Shown here: one piece after another, positions 28,518 to 41,758 of the stretch
Numbering within the stretch: position 1 is the stretch's first letter
Layout of the letters: every line of letters begins with the position of its first letter
Origin: Hyphochytrium catenoides
Taxonomy: Eukaryota > Sar > Hyphochytriomycetes > Hyphochytriales > Hyphochytriaceae
DNA: 64,000 bases
Direction of reading: 5' to 3'
Assembly: GCA_900088475.1 (NCBI GenBank)
Contig: FLMG01001010.1
Location: forward strand, 1-64,000
The notes under the pieces: model-generated
Seen by the model: the letters and a program-made list of their open reading frames with translations, nothing else
Database searches by the model: none
Told to the model about the DNA's origin: nothing
Position numbers and translations under genes: made by a program

Positions 28518-29900
28518 ATTTATTTCTTCTTTTTGCTCTCCACACTTTGGCGCGGTTACCAGTAGAACTGATGGGTAAATACATGTAGCATAGAGCAGCA
28601 GAAAGCATCCTTATTACTAATAACACCTCATCCCAACAAAGAAGAAGAGGATCACGACAAGCAAAAAAAGCGGCTGAGTAGGAACTAGGAGCTCGTCTTT
28701 CTGTGGATGTCTAGGTACAGGATGATGATGATGCATGGGGTGCGTGAGCTATCACCATGATGTGGTGACACTGAAGGCACAAAGAGAAAGAAGGGAAGAT
28801 AGTAGAGAAATTGACAGTAGACAGCAGCAGCGCGGCGCGGAGAAGGAGCATAATAACCATCAAAGACCTCCTGGCTACATTTTTATAAAAGTAGTAAGCC
28901 GAACATTGATGTGATGATGGTAAGCAGGACTCACTTTGCCCAGCAGGAAGGAGAGGACTTTTGCCTTCATACTAGTAATTTGACGAACGAAGGAACTGAT
29001 TGATCTGCCTGCTGAGAGAGGCGAACGACGCACTATTATCCGCCAGTCGTCTCTGAACAAGAAAAGGTTTATTATAATAATGGCACAAGTAGTACTACTA
29101 TTGTTCTTATACATCACTCGTTATTAGCAACAGCGGATGCGAATCTTAAACTATATTCTTCAATACATCTTCCTCTTATCTCCTATTATTCACCACTACT
29201 AGGCTTACGGTAGCTCTATTATTAAGAATTGTTGGCCTACAAAAGTGAAGGTGGAACGGCTCGACGAGAAGAATTATAATGTTGCAGCACTACCTACCCA
29301 GAAGAATTGAGAGAAGGAGCTTGTGATGGTGTCACTCATGCATCATCAGTATTGGACATATTTCATTATTTTACAACAGGAAGAAGCAGGACAAACAACA
29401 ACAATTTGTTGGCTGATGGCCTTAGGTCCGCCTCCTTCCAATTGTTGGAAAGAACGTGTGTTTGGAGGGAGGATTCTTCCATGAGGGAATAGAATGAGCT
29501 GGCTCTACTTTTGGGCGGGGGTCATCAGTGATGATGAGCGGCAGCAAATAAATAGTATGATATTGATCATCGTTCGATGATCAATAGTGGCTGCTGGTGG
29601 TGGTGGTGGTGGCAGTGACAATTATCGTCGTTACGCCCTCTTATTGGTATTCTATATATAATAAAAAGACGAGCAACACAACAGCACCGTCTCATAATCA
29701 TACGCTTTACCTCTTATCATCTTCTTGATAGCTGTCTATGCACGCTGCTGCCTGGTGCTGCTATTATTGAGTGATAGAATGCAGGTTAGCGGCGAGAACT
29801 TTTTCCTTACCCATCTGCCCAAACACCAGCTCTCAAAGAGTGTCTCACCGCACAAATAGAGGTATATAGGATAGATTGAATCTTATACCACCATCTGAAA
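28518..29900. other. Intergenic stretch between the two tRNA genes
   Basis: About 1.4 kb without a supported protein gene. It is more A/T-rich than the neighbouring genes and holds small trinucleotide runs, including a GGT run at about 29596-29611. Short frames occur on both strands, with no recognisable content. Confidence 0.4.
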
Positions 29901-29973
29901 ACCCGTCTAGCTCAGTCGGTAGAGCGCAAGGCTCTTAACCTTGTGGTCGTGGGTTCGAGCCCCACGGTGGGTG
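29901..29973 (+). tRNA. tRNA-Lys (anticodon CTT)
   Basis: A 73-base cloverleaf: acceptor ACCCGTC pairs with GGTGGGT using two G-U wobbles, discriminator G; D arm TAGCTCAGTCGGTAGAGC; anticodon stem CAAGG/CCTTG with loop CTCTTAA (anticodon CTT, reading AAG lysine codons); variable loop TGGTC; and T arm GTGGG-TTCGAGC-CCCAC. No intron is present. The downstream TTTTATTTTTT is a typical polymerase III stop. Confidence 0.97.
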
Positions 29974-30472
29974 ATCCTTTTATTTTTTGAGCAGCTACTG
30001 TACATTTGTAAGGCGTTCGTCTCGTACAAATGAACATTTCACGTGTACGCGCCGTGCTACCTGTACAGCACAAGGTACAGCGTACAGGCTCTTTTCGGTT
30101 CACAGCTTCGTTCGTGGCATGAAACGTCGTCTCGGGTTGGCTCCAGATCCTGCTGATAGTGCGGCTTCGCATCGGTGCGCGCTTTCGGCCTCCACACCAG
30201 CTGATAGGACATTGTTGAGTGACAACAGAGTACAAGCGCTACGGCTGCGAAGCGGCATCAGGCATCCGTGTCATCCGCTGAAGAGGAAGAGATGCATTCT
30301 CCATTGATCTAGGAGCTTGTAGGTAAAGCTTCACCTCAGCGCCCCCTCCCCCCGCTGCTTCCTTCCGGTGGTGCAAGCTTGGCGGGCTCGCTCATATAGA
30401 AAGTTCGCTAAAGAAGTATAGGTTTCTACACGACGCGGCGCCAAATAGAGAGTGCCAATCTATCCAGATATC
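29974..30472. other. Spacer between tRNA-Lys and IFT139
   Basis: About 500 bases with no supported gene. Open frames on both strands here are short and partly overlap the tRNA. It should contain the IFT139 promoter and 5' leader. A short run of C (CCCCCTCCCCCC-like, near 30343) is the only simple repeat. Confidence 0.4.
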
Positions 30473-33400
30473 ATGGCCTATGCAGAAAGCAGAGCATGGA
30501 TTGCTTACTACGCCAAGAATGGGCTGAGCGGCCATCTGGGAGCACTTTGCGAGTCGGAGTTGAAGGTCAAAGGCAAAGACCCATTCTTCATCTTCTGGGG
30601 GGCCGTGGCGTCTATGCTTGAAGGTACGAAGGGGTAGTTGCTGTCCATCCGTCCTTGACCACAATCCTCTCCGTCGTTGCAATGACCGGGCTTTCCCGCC
30701 GGAAGAACCTAACCTGACTGTACCTCCAGGCTCCTATTCTGAGGCTATCCATCTACTTGATTCAATCAGAACCAAGCGTGAAGTCGAACTACCAACAGTG
30801 GCTGCGCTACTGCACGCCCATAAGAAGTGCAACGTAGTGGATAAAGAGGAGGTAGCAGCCCTGGAGGCCCTGCTGCAGGTGGCAGAGGATCGCGCTCCAG
30901 ACACTGCGGCAGTTCATGTAAGACAAGGACAACCGCGCAGCAAGGGCTAGGCGGAGACAGCACACCGACAAATTTGGAGAGGCGCTTGCGATTATCAGTG
31001 GGAAGCTCAGCGTCACCAAAGGGGCAGTCTGGTGCGAAGAGAGAGAGCACATCCTCAAGCGTATGAACCATAAGGAGATAAGCATCTAGGCCAGAGTAGT
31101 AGTCTTCAAAGTATTGGTCACAAGTGCAAGTCTCACTCTCATGTACTAAAGTGAAGCTCCATCCCGTCCTTTCTCCATTATTCCGTAGGCGGCGTACTTC
31201 CATATCCATACGAGCGGCTTCAAGGAGGCTGCCTCGATTCTTGACAGTATACAGGCCAACGCTAATACTGAAGGGGCTATTCAGGCTCAGTCTGCACGAG
31301 GCCTTTTGCTCCTTTCTGACCCTTCTCAAGATCCTTCGGCCGCATTGGCTTACTTTGAGAATCTAGATGAGCGGTAGGTATTTAGTTCACCTACAGTGGC
31401 GGTAACCTCTTCCTGGTGATGCTTAGACATTACCAATCTCCAATCCGGATGCGTTGCATCTTTCATTCTTCTGTTTATGTCGCTTTATCAGTCGGGGCTG
31501 TATTATCTTCTTTCGTTTGGTGTGATCCCTTTCTCCCTGTGACTCTCATGTATCCCTTGTAGTCGGAAGAAAGATCTGGATGTCCTCATGGGCATGGCAG
31601 GATGCTTCTGGAGAATGAAGGCTTTTCCGCAGGCAAAGGAGATTCTCAACAAGGTACTCAGCCACCTATCCAGCGCAGTTTGTCTCTTGTCTTTCGCGAC
31701 TGCTCTCCTTCTCCGCGCTTGTCTGGGTCCCTCTTTAAACCTCAATCATCCCTCATCTTTAGGTTACCTGTGGTTCATCTGCCCATGTTTAGTGGTAGCC
31801 GATTCTCAGCGCACGATCCCATTTGGTTCACTCCTCTGGCTACTCCTCACTCTTTTTAAGTTTTATTAACCTCATTCCATTAGATCATCGCCACATACCC
31901 CACCTTCTACCCAGCTCTTAATGAAAAAGTGCGAGTTTGCGTCGCCCTCGGCGAATGGGAAATGGCCGTAGAGGTGGCTCAACGGGCGAGGACTGCCAGG
32001 CGGTACGTCGGCACCCATAGACATCTCTTAAACAAAGCTGCTCCTCTTCTCATCTACCCTAATCATATTGCCGCGGCACTAGGCAAAATCCCGATGCTTT
32101 GATCTCTTTGGCCCTCATCTACCTAGCTCGTGATGGAAATCTTGGAGAAGCACTGGAGACCACCAAAGAACTTACCAGTGCTCTAGAAAACACCGAGCGC
32201 AATAATCCTAAGATCCTGGGTATCCACTTCCTTATTCCCACCTCCATACTCTCTATGTCTCATTTCGTATCATCATGATCCCCTCCGCATTCGGTCCCTT
32301 CTAAATCACTGTTGAGCATTACTTCTTCGCTAGAAATGTTGGTTCGCACTTCTTTGAACCGAAAACATCGCGACTCTCTGTACGAAGGTCTTCTGGTAAC
32401 GATGGCTACCTGCTTACATCCTCTCTGAGAGGTGTTATCAGTCGTCTCTCGACAGCTCTTCACGTACCGCTATCTTGTGCTAACCTTTATTGCGTTTAGT
32501 TGACTACGCCAAGCCATTGGCTAGACTAGCGGGACGAAACGAGGCGATGCTCAAGGCCACGCTGACCATGGTAGGAAGGGCCAGGAAACTCAAACCAGAG
32601 GACGGGTAGGTCCTATTCGAATACTATCGACATCATGATGGATTCCTACTGTTTGTCGCTGAACACTGGGGCTGTTATATGCTTCCGTGTTTGTTCACCT
32701 TCAACTTTTCGTCAAACGCTGTTTTGCTGTCTTGCCAGCTCTCGTGCTGGTCATTCTCTGATACTTAGGAGCAATCTTAAAGTCCTCAAGGACTTCGGTC
32801 TTGCTTTCTTGTTCAGTGTTTGTCTTTTGGCCTCATACTGTTCCCTGCTACTGCTACGATGCAGTGCAATCCTCAATGAGCTGGGCTACGAACAAAGTCT
32901 ATTGGGACGGTACACGGAGGCATTAGAGTCATTCAAGCAGTCCCTTCGATTTGATGAGTCAAACCTAGATGCTGTTCAGGGTAAGAGTCGAAAGAGAACT
33001 CTGGCGCAAACCTTCTACCCTTATGTCCACTTTCCTTTACTTCTCTTTGTGATATGTGCTGCATTGGCAAAATCGGGACTGATCAGCTGTTGATTGACCC
33101 ATTCCAGGTATTATCTACTGCCAGATCAAAGATGGGAGAATAGAAGACGCAGAACAGCAGATGGAGTTTCTTAATGTCCTCACGGTACGAATGGCCCGTG
33201 CTGGGACACTGAGTTGCTATTTTAGCTTTGACTGAGATTCTTCTCTCCCAACCTAATATGTCTATGTGATACCCTTCCCACTCTTCTGTGCCTTTAATTC
33301 GTCCATATTCTGGTGATAGATCTATTTTATAGCTTGTCACCCCTTGCTCTTACCACTGTCCGTTCTTGCCATATTTTTTCCAGGAGGGAGAGAGTTTGAG

Positions 33401-36400
33401 CTCACAAATGGCGCTGCTACAAGCTATCCTCAGCTGGAAGAAAAGTAAGTGAATAGGGGCCCTTTCGCTTCTTCCTATTCACCAGATTACCATTGCTGCC
33501 ACTACGGCTAATACTCGCCTTTATCGCGTACTGTCCTCTTGTCCAGCACATGACAAGGAAAGCCACGTCAAACTTTTGAACAAGACACTAAAGATTCATA
33601 TGGAGAACCTAAAGGCGGTGGCAGGGGTATGGAAAGAGTTCTGTTGCCCTAAGCCGTCTGCTCCCATCCCCAACATGTCTTGCTATACGTCTCCATTCAC
33701 TCTGCGTGTCAAGAACCTGTTTATGGTGGCGCCACCCCAGAGACTGAGTGCCGTCAAGTTCCTGAATCTCCTAGTTCCTCCTCCAAAGTTTAGCTTGCAA
33801 GTCCTCGCACGTGGAAGAAATTTTTTATTTGACTGAGATTCACTTCTCCTGCCTTTTTGATCCCCCTACAACTGCTCATCGCCATTTTTCGGCTCATGTT
33901 CCAACTCCATAACCCAGTCGGACACGCTCACTATGGTTCAAGAGGTCATCCACCTAAACCCGGATTTCTTAGTAGAGGTTGCTGCAGAATTTCTCCAGTA
34001 CAGCTCACAAGGCAAAGACGGGGACGGGAAACTGATCAAGAAAGGAATTACTATCCTCCAAAAAGTGGTGAAAAGCTATCCCGGTCTCTTTCACGCGCAG
34101 CTTTCGCTTGCAAGGGCATATTTTGAGTCCAAAGATCATGAAAACGCCAGCAAAGCCTTGCAACAGGTAGGTAGAGAGAGAAGCTGACACGCTAACTATA
34201 CATGGCCACCACTCTTTATCAACAGTTAAATCTACCGAAGATTTGGTCTCCCGTCTTCCTAGCAATGTGTTCTTCAAAGAAAGCTCGAAGCTGCACTCAT
34301 CCTTGTTATGAAAATCCATCCGCCTCGAATCTCATTTCAATTGGAAGCACTCGCTTTGTTTGCCTGCTTTGTGGTCCCTCTGGCTGCTGTGTTCGTGTCT
34401 CTATCCGGTCTTCTTCTTGCCCAGAGCATAAGTCACTTAGTACGGCCCGCTACTGTTGGTAGGTGGTTAAACTGGACCAGAGTTGCGGCGAGGCACACTT
34501 GATGCTGGCGCGTATCGCTCTAGCCTCCGGCAACATCCAGACTGCTGCTGCATCTCTAGATCAGGCTCTCAGTTATGACTTTTCCATCAAGAACTCCGTT
34601 TCCTTCATGCTTGTTAAGGCCAAGGTAGAACCCGCTTCCAGTTGTGTCGATTATGGTCTTGCCTGACATACGCTCCGGGGGTACAACTTCGCTGCTCTGT
34701 AGGTACTGCAAAGCTCGGGAAACTGGAAAGAGGCACTAGAGCTCTTGGTCGAGGCTCTAAAGCCTGCATTTGGAGGTAAACTAGCAAGCCCAAGAACTTC
34801 GTCTTTCGCCGCTCCGTCTCATTCACTCAGCTCTCTTCCAAAACTTTTACCTTGCCTGATCTTCTGAACCTATCCCATATGTTCGACGTTTTTGCGTCAC
34901 TTTTATGTCTGTTTTTGCGTAACGTGTAGCTTACCTGCCATTCCCGTTTTGGCAGGACGTCGTGACAGCCAATTGAAAGCGACGGAGAGAGCAATGAAGC
35001 TTACTCAGGAGGAGAAGGCTGTCATCTACATCGCCATTATTGAGGTTAGGAGTCAAGCGAGTTGTTCTCAGTCGTCCTCCTTCTGCTGCTAATGATGAAA
35101 GTAGATATTCTCTCTTCCGTTCCTATCATCTGTAAGTTCATTATCAGCTGATCTAACGACACGTGACCCCATGGCTTCTGTCACAAACCCTTTGAACTCA
35201 CGATGGCACTTTCATTGTCCTCCATGCCAGCTCCATACAACGGAAGGAAATCTTGCAGAAGCCCAGAAATTTGCCTCAGAAGCCATGGATAAGTTTAGGT
35301 ACTGGACGCGAGCTCCCTCCTGTCGTTCCCTCTTCGTCATTCCGCTCTACAGCGTCTTCTGGCATGCAAGCAAAGTTTCCTTCTTCTGTATTTGAGTGGA
35401 CGCAATCCTCTCCGCCCTCAAGACTTAACAGTGCGCCAACGAATGTAGGGGAGCGCCGGAAGAGATCGAGATTCTCATTGCTAGCAGTGAGCTGGCTATC
35501 AAGAGCAACAGAATAGAGGCTGCCATTGCAATGCTCCAAAGTGTACCAAAGGTACCTCTTTAGCTGTGTATTCATTTGTTCATCTACTTCTTCATTGGCG
35601 ATCTATCCAACCTCACTCTTGGTTTCTTAACTTGCATGATTCGTTTTACATATCTATATCCATTTGGCGCTTATCGGATGTCTTTCACCTGCCTGCCCCA
35701 GTCTTCTGCGGCCTACGCTAAAGCTCAGACAGTCAAGGCGGATGTCTATCTCCAACACAAGCGAGATAAGAAGCTATACATTCAATGCTACAAGGTCTCC
35801 CACCTTCTGTTTTACCGTAGCTCTTGCTGTATGTTATTATGCTGGTCATCTCTTTCTCCAGACAAACCTCTTTCCTATCCGCTCCGAGTGCTGCTCTATG
35901 GACTTTTCTAGTTGGCACCATTCGGTCCTTCACTGTATAGCTCTCTGTTCTCTTCTCGACGCTCTCTCCTTCCTTATGTTCCCTTCTATCTTGTTTGCTT
36001 GCTCATAAGGAGAGACACTAATACTTCCGTGGTCCATAACAGGATATCGTCGAAATCAAGCCAACTGTTGCCTCCTATGTACAGCTGGGAGAAGCTTGTC
36101 TTAAAGTGCAGGTAGTGGAGGAAAGGACTGATTACGGTCCCTCAATAGTCTCATCATACCTCTGCAGGAACCTGATCAAGCCATTGAAGCCTTCCAGGGA
36201 GCGTTAAACTTGGACTCGACAGACTCTACGGTACATTGCTCTTTGGTCTTGGTTTTGAGATGCCCTGCTTTCTCTTGCATCGGAGTAGGCAACCTTATAG
36301 GGTCAAGTTTCGTTTCCTTGACAAATGCTACGTTTTGGATGATTGTTTGCCATACTATGGCATCACGGGTCTGAGCTTTCTAGCCTAATGGGTCTCGGCC

Positions 36401-39400
36401 GCTACCTCTCTCCATTGTTCTGTTACAATTACTCTATGCAGATTGCTGATCGTCTGGGTGAAGCTCTACTGTCGACCCACGACTACTTGAAGGCGATCAA
36501 TTATTATGATGCAGCGCTAAGGATGGATCCCAGTAGGGCCAGGGTCCGACACAAAGTAGTAGAGCTCTACATCCGACTGAAGAAGTATGAGCAGGTACAC
36601 AACTTCCGCTTATTTTGCTGTAGATTCCCTTTTCCCTACGAGTCCCTCTACCCTAAGATTCCCTCTACTGTTCTCTTGCTGTTTCGCTTTGTGACTTTGC
36701 ACTCTGGGTATAACGTCTCCGTGACCGAATTTTGTCCGCACTTCATTAAATACTTAGCCTTCACTTGTGCTTATGGTCCTGCTCTGATTGTTACATCTTT
36801 AGGCCCGACGAGTCTTGGAGAAGGCTCCCAGTAAGTCGACCGACGATATTCAGGACATAATCGCACAAGTGAAGGTAAGTGAAGCCTGCTACATCTGGAC
36901 TTCCTGCGGTATGACGGTGTGCTACTTCTATCTCGTGAGCCTGGTTTGCAACTCGACGGCCTCTTTGTCTTCTGCTTTCCTATCAACCCTCCCTCGTCCT
37001 CTATTTCATCCCGTGCAGGACATGCGACTTTTTTCGGAGATTTTGATGGGCCACGAAGATGTTGACAGGGCGGAAGAAGTGCTTTGCAAGTCCGCGTCCA
37101 TACAGAAGAGGGTCGTAGATAGGCTAAAATCAGATCAGCCAGAGCTTCTTAAAGCCCAAAAGGACATCTTAACGAATATTTATGTCACACTTGGCGAGAT
37201 GTTCTTGGTAAGCACTCACCTAGCCTCAGCCCTAGCACGTGTCATGTTATTTTCGTCGTTGACTCGCGTTGCCTCTCCAGCTTACTAGGTCTTCTTTGAA
37301 AGCAGCCGCTCCTGTTCTGTTCAGTTTTTAAACCTGCAATCTGCATCTTCTCCTTCTATGCATTTTAGGAGCTGGCATAGAATGTCGACGTCCTCATAGT
37401 TCATGCCCCGCTTCTTTCATACTTGTCAACTGCTATGTAGGAGAGAGCCCCCGAGAAAAGCATCCAATATTTTAATGACAGCCTGCGGTGCGACCCCTCT
37501 CATGAGAAGACTCTAATGCGGCTCGCCTCGCTATCTCTTAAAATGGGAGAGCATGAGCAGTGCAAGCACCAGTGCGAAACTCTATTAAGGATCGTTCCTG
37601 GCCACGATGGAGCAGCGATCATGTTATCAGACCTTAGCTTTCAGAAGGGAGAGTTTGAGACGGCCACGTACTACCTGCAGCAGGTGAGGATCTGAAACAG
37701 AGATGGATTTGTGTGAGTGGAGCATACGGGGCGAGATAGCGAGATGGATTTGTGTGAGCGTTGCTTGGAAACAAGGGACAGTGCAGATGCATAGCAAAAG
37801 CATCGCTCAGACTCTTGAAAAGTAACACTAGAGGCAAACGGGGCCAGGACCTTATGAAAAGTTGAGAACTAAGTAGGATCTACTGAAAGGCTCAGAAGAA
37901 TGGGCGGTAGTTTGGCATTGGCAGGTGGAGAGACAAGGGTGACAAAGACCCGGTTGAAAAGCATCGATGGCCTCGAGGGCGGTTCTGGGCCCATCAAAGC
38001 TATTACTCTACATCTCTCAACGCCTCCTCGTTCTTGCTCCATGCCCCAGATATTGGACCACAAGAAAGATCAATTCTTTGCACTTTCGAAACTGATCAAG
38101 CTGTTATGGAGGATTGGTAAGCTGCAGGACGCCACACAGCCTCTTGCAGCTGCGGAGAATTGCAGCATGCGGTCTGCCCAGTTGCCGGGTTACTTTTATT
38201 GCAAGGGGTTGTATCTCCGTTATAAGAATGACGTGGTCGAAGCCATCAAGTGCTTTAACAAAGCAAGGTAAGTAGAAGTAATAAGAAGCAAGGCGATTTA
38301 AACGAAAGCAACTAGACAACGTAGCCTAGAACGGACAGCTCAATTTGGCCGCCGGGAGCAGTGTGGCACCATCCACTAGTGTTTTCTTTCTCACCGCTTC
38401 CATTAAGGCGGGATGCTCAGTTTGGTGCCGATGCGGTAGCTGCCATGATCCAGCTCTATCTCAACCCTGATAGTGATAATATATGGGGAGACTCTTCTGC
38501 GGAGCTGGATCCAGAGAACCTTAGGGTCGTCGAGAAGTTACTAGGAGAGCTCCCAAAGGTACAGCGTGAGAGGGTGGCATCGTCGATCTGTTTAGGGTAT
38601 ATAAGCGCGCCCCACAGCCTTATTTGATGCTAGAAGTGCTAGCCTTTGATCAAGGTGCTTCAGAATGGAATTAGCCATTATCCCTTTGCATTGGTTTATT
38701 GTCGTCTAAGACTCTCACCATCAGAACGATACGAGGAGAGACATCCTACAAGCTTACTACCTCCTGGGCTCCCGCAACCCTGCGAGCATTGAAAAAGCTA
38801 TTCAAGCATTTACGGATATCACCGAGCAGAAGAAAGACTACATCCCCTCTCTTCTAGGGATGAGTGTGGGCTATATGCTCTTAAAGCAGGAGCCGAGAGC
38901 GAGAAATCAGCTCAAGAGAATCGCAAAAATGGACTATGATCTCAGGTTCATGGACGAACTTGAGCAGAGCTACCTGATGCTGGCCGACATCTATATTGGA
39001 AGGTATGACAGAGACCATAACGGTGTAGCGAGAGGATCGCCCCTGACTATCAGAGATGAGCGGTCAGTGGCTGTCAGCATCATTACGGCATGGGGTTAAT
39101 GCTGAGTGTGAGCGGGAGCTTGAGGAAGTGGCGGTAAAGCCCGTGTACATCACGTAGGAGATGATATAAGATGCCTCTCTTATTGTGCTTTTTGCGCCTG
39201 TCCGCAGCGGTAAGTATGACTTGGCTCAGGAGCTGTGCCAGCGGTGCTTAAAGTATAATAAGGCTTGCGGTCGGGCCTGGGAGACGATGGGCATGATCAT
39301 GGAAAAGGAGCAATCGTACCAGGACGCAGCTAGCAACTATGAGAAGGCGTGGAAGCTGCAAGGTAAGCCTCCCATACCAAGTACTACCAAGATGGATTCG

Positions 39401-39588
39401 AAAGACCGACTTGTTTCTCAGGTGAGAACTCCGCTCCCGTGGGATACAAGCTCGCTTTCAACTATCTGAAGGCTAGGCGAAACATCGAGGCCATCACGGT
39501 CTGTCAGAAAGTCCTCTCAGCTTTCCCCAACTATCCCAAGATTAGGGAGGACATCCTCGTGAAAGCGAGGGAAGGACTAAGGCCCTAA
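30473..39588 (+). CDS. TTC21B: IFT139 / TTC21B, TPR protein of intraflagellar transport complex A
   Basis: IFT139 is a subunit of IFT-A, which drives retrograde transport and cargo entry in cilia. Translation starts MAYAESRAWIAYYAKNGL (ATG 30473) and ends KAREGLRP with TAA 39586-39588, both as in IFT139. The gene has many short exons (20 or more) separated by introns of 60-350 bases. In order one reads KDPFFIFWGAVASMLEG, GMAGCFWRMKAFPQAKEILN, FYPALNEKVRVCVALGEWEM, AILNELGYEQSLLGRYTEAL, IIYCQIKDGRIEDAEQQMEF, LDQSCGEAHLMLARIALASG, DVYLQHKRDKKLYIQCYK, MRLFSEILMGHEDVDRAEEV, LPGYFYCKGLYLRYKNDVVE, LKQEPRARNQLKRIAKMDYD, GRAWETMGMIMEKEQSYQDA and YKLAFNYLKARRNIEAITVC. These are TPR helices, and the block around RARNQLKRIAKM is nearly identical to the animal protein. 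Exact exon borders in the middle were not all fixed. Confidence 0.94.
37700..37758. repeat. Short direct repeat in an IFT139 intron
   Basis: The 18-base word GAGATGGATTTGTGTGAG occurs at 37700-37717 and again at 37741-37758, with 23 bases between copies. It lies just after an exon that ends TYYLQQ and so is probably intronic. Confidence 0.8.
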
Positions 39589-40100
39589 CCGCGGGACCGG
39601 GGGCAGATGTTTGTGCAGACTGAGTTATGACCATCCATATAGTAGGAGAGATCTTCATATATGTTTGAACGTTCTTCCACATGGCTTCAAGACAGCTTCC
39701 GACTAGCGAATAAAGCAGGTTATTCTGTTTTTGGCAGTCTGGTAACCTATTTCCACTCTGGCTCCCAAACGGTTGCATAGGACATTAGAAGGGGACGACT
39801 CCGCATTGGAGAAGATGCACGAAATAGGAAGGTCAGGTGTTCAATCTTGGTTGATGGGGAAATGTAGAACACGGACATCTACAGAGCAGAGCATAGGCGC
39901 AACTTCAATATTAAGCATTACTGTGAGAAACACGTGAAAGGGAACCAGAACGCTCCCCGTCCCTATAGGAAAGGATTAGCGGGTGGTGCAGGTCATCCCA
40001 CATCTCCTCGGCCCGCTGTCTCGCTCTCTTTCTCTTCCTTTACACTCATCACTTCCACCCCCTCCAAACATGTAAAGAACAGCATAAAAGAAGAGAGTCA

Positions 40101-41758
40101 CTAGATCATGAATGCCAGATCATTGTTCTTCCTTCCGTCACCAACGTATACGGTCCCGAATTTTGGCGTGTTGACTACATGGAAACTGCACGATCCTGGC
40201 CATACCAAGTTCCGAATGTTGACTACCTTCGAATCTGGCCGGATTTGGACGGTCCATGTGGCTAAGAAGCGGTGAGATGGAACGTTGACGATCAAACAGA
40301 GAAATATCAGAAGACTGCGCACCGCTGGCGGTACATAAGTCAAGGAAAAAGCATTTATAAAGAGCTGCGATAGAGAACAGAATAGGCTTGATGCCCAAGG
40401 AGTGAAGCGGGGCAATTAAAGCAGGAAGTGCTATGGAAAGGGCTTTTGCCCTGATAGTGGCCTAATAGTATGCATTTATGGCCCTACCTTTAGGCTCGTC
40501 ATCAGCGATGGGGTCCAAGAAGTCTGTTGACCTCACCATTCCTTCTTTCTCTAGCGCATTCTTCACTAGGTCTCCCCGAGCCGGTCGAAAGTGGTAGTAG
40601 GACTCGAGCAGTGCTGCTGACCTATGGTCTAGACCTAAACCAGCATATAGTAAGGTCGCAAGGAGCCATTAGAAGCATGTTAGGAAACCGTCTTAGAAAG
40701 GGCAGGAAGAGGCTTGTTTCGCTTTCCGAAAAGAGAAGTGATAAGGAAGGAAGGAAGGAAGGAAGAAGTAATCTGGAGAAGAGAAAGACGAGGGAAGGCT
40801 CGAACCTAAGGATTGCAAGAATCGGCGACAGGGGGCGAAAGTGCGTTACAGACACAGAATGAGACACACAGAGCATAAAAGTGAAAGGGCAGAGAACGTA
40901 TTGAACGACAAGCAAAGGGAAGGAGTTATAGTGTTGTTGAGGACATCGGAACGGGCAAAGAGTATCTGTGCACCTTGGAAGACAGTGTTTTTGATAACTT
41001 GATGGCTAGGCGAGACGATCCATGAGTCCCGAGGAACAATAGCGATTTCATCCTCTATTGCCTGGAGAGTAGTAGGGAGAGCAGCCGTAAGACCCGAGGA
41101 CGAATGCTCTATAGTTCTTAAGACACCAAAATCAATGGAAACAAATGCAGTCGGATACAGACGCCAAAGAGAAGGAGCCTCCAGGTTGAGACAAGAGACT
41201 AAACGTGACCGAGGAAGCGACCCTCCACCAAGGGGGAAGTGCAAGAGCGACGAAAAAGTATGAAGAATTCGAAGTATAAGGAGTTGTCATACAAGAATTG
41301 TAGCAGCTAGACGGTGCTCTTCCCGAATAGCTTTCCCTTCCTCAATGGGGTCTCTGAGATCTTCATAAGCTAGTGATGGGTCTCCCTTAAACCTCTTCAT
41401 CATGCCTAAGAGCTGGGGCTTGAGTGAAGAGTGCACCTGCGGAAGTTGCTGGAGCTCAAAGTTTGTGGTGGTGCTAAGATAAGAAGATGTGACTGAGAGG
41501 GCTGTCGTCGTAACTCTAGCAAAGTGGTGGTCAGGAGGCTTACCAGTAATAGAACTTCTTAGTAGGATGCTGCTTAGTTGGCAAGAGGCCAACAGCAATG
41601 AGGTAATCCTTTTCATCTCCTAAGATTCTGCCCCAAAACTGAATCTGGGACAGATTTTCTTGGTTTAGCCGCTTTGAGAGCTCGCCTTCAAGTGCGGAGA
41701 GCTCCTCAATGGTCAGAGTCCTTCCGATATTCAGATAACCGAGATGTTCGAGATCCAT
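40101..41758 (-). CDS. RSPH9: Radial spoke head protein 9
   Basis: RSPH9 is a radial spoke head component, needed to coordinate beating of motile cilia and flagella. ATG 41758-41756 gives MDLEHLGYLNIGRTLTIEEL, then the family hallmark QFWGRILGDEKDYLIAVGLL and PTKKFYYC. A phase-2 intron leads to TTTNFELQQLPQVHSSLKPQ and RFKGDPSLAYEDL with GKAIREEHRLAATI. The next exon has IEDEIAIVPRDSWIV, and the last has VWPGSCSFHVVNTPKFGTVY with the C-terminus VGDGRKNNDLAFMI; RSPH9 proteins end in a very similar 'Y-V-G-x-G-x-K-N-x-D-L-x-F-M'. The TAG is at 40103-40101. Upstream in-frame residues (MGCTVSFIEEHG) were not used because RSPH9 proteins begin at the MDL-like Met. The gene is tail to tail with IFT139. 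Confidence 0.93.

Noticed and set aside
28408-28626. Minus-strand frame over the tRNA-Gly gene
   Set aside because: It includes the reverse complement of the tRNA; the 'IEPGTPRWQRG' peptide is a known artefact of translated tRNA.
29912-30235. Minus-strand frame over the tRNA-Lys gene
   Set aside because: Its C-terminal part ('[11 protein letters not shown]') is the translated reverse complement of the tRNA.
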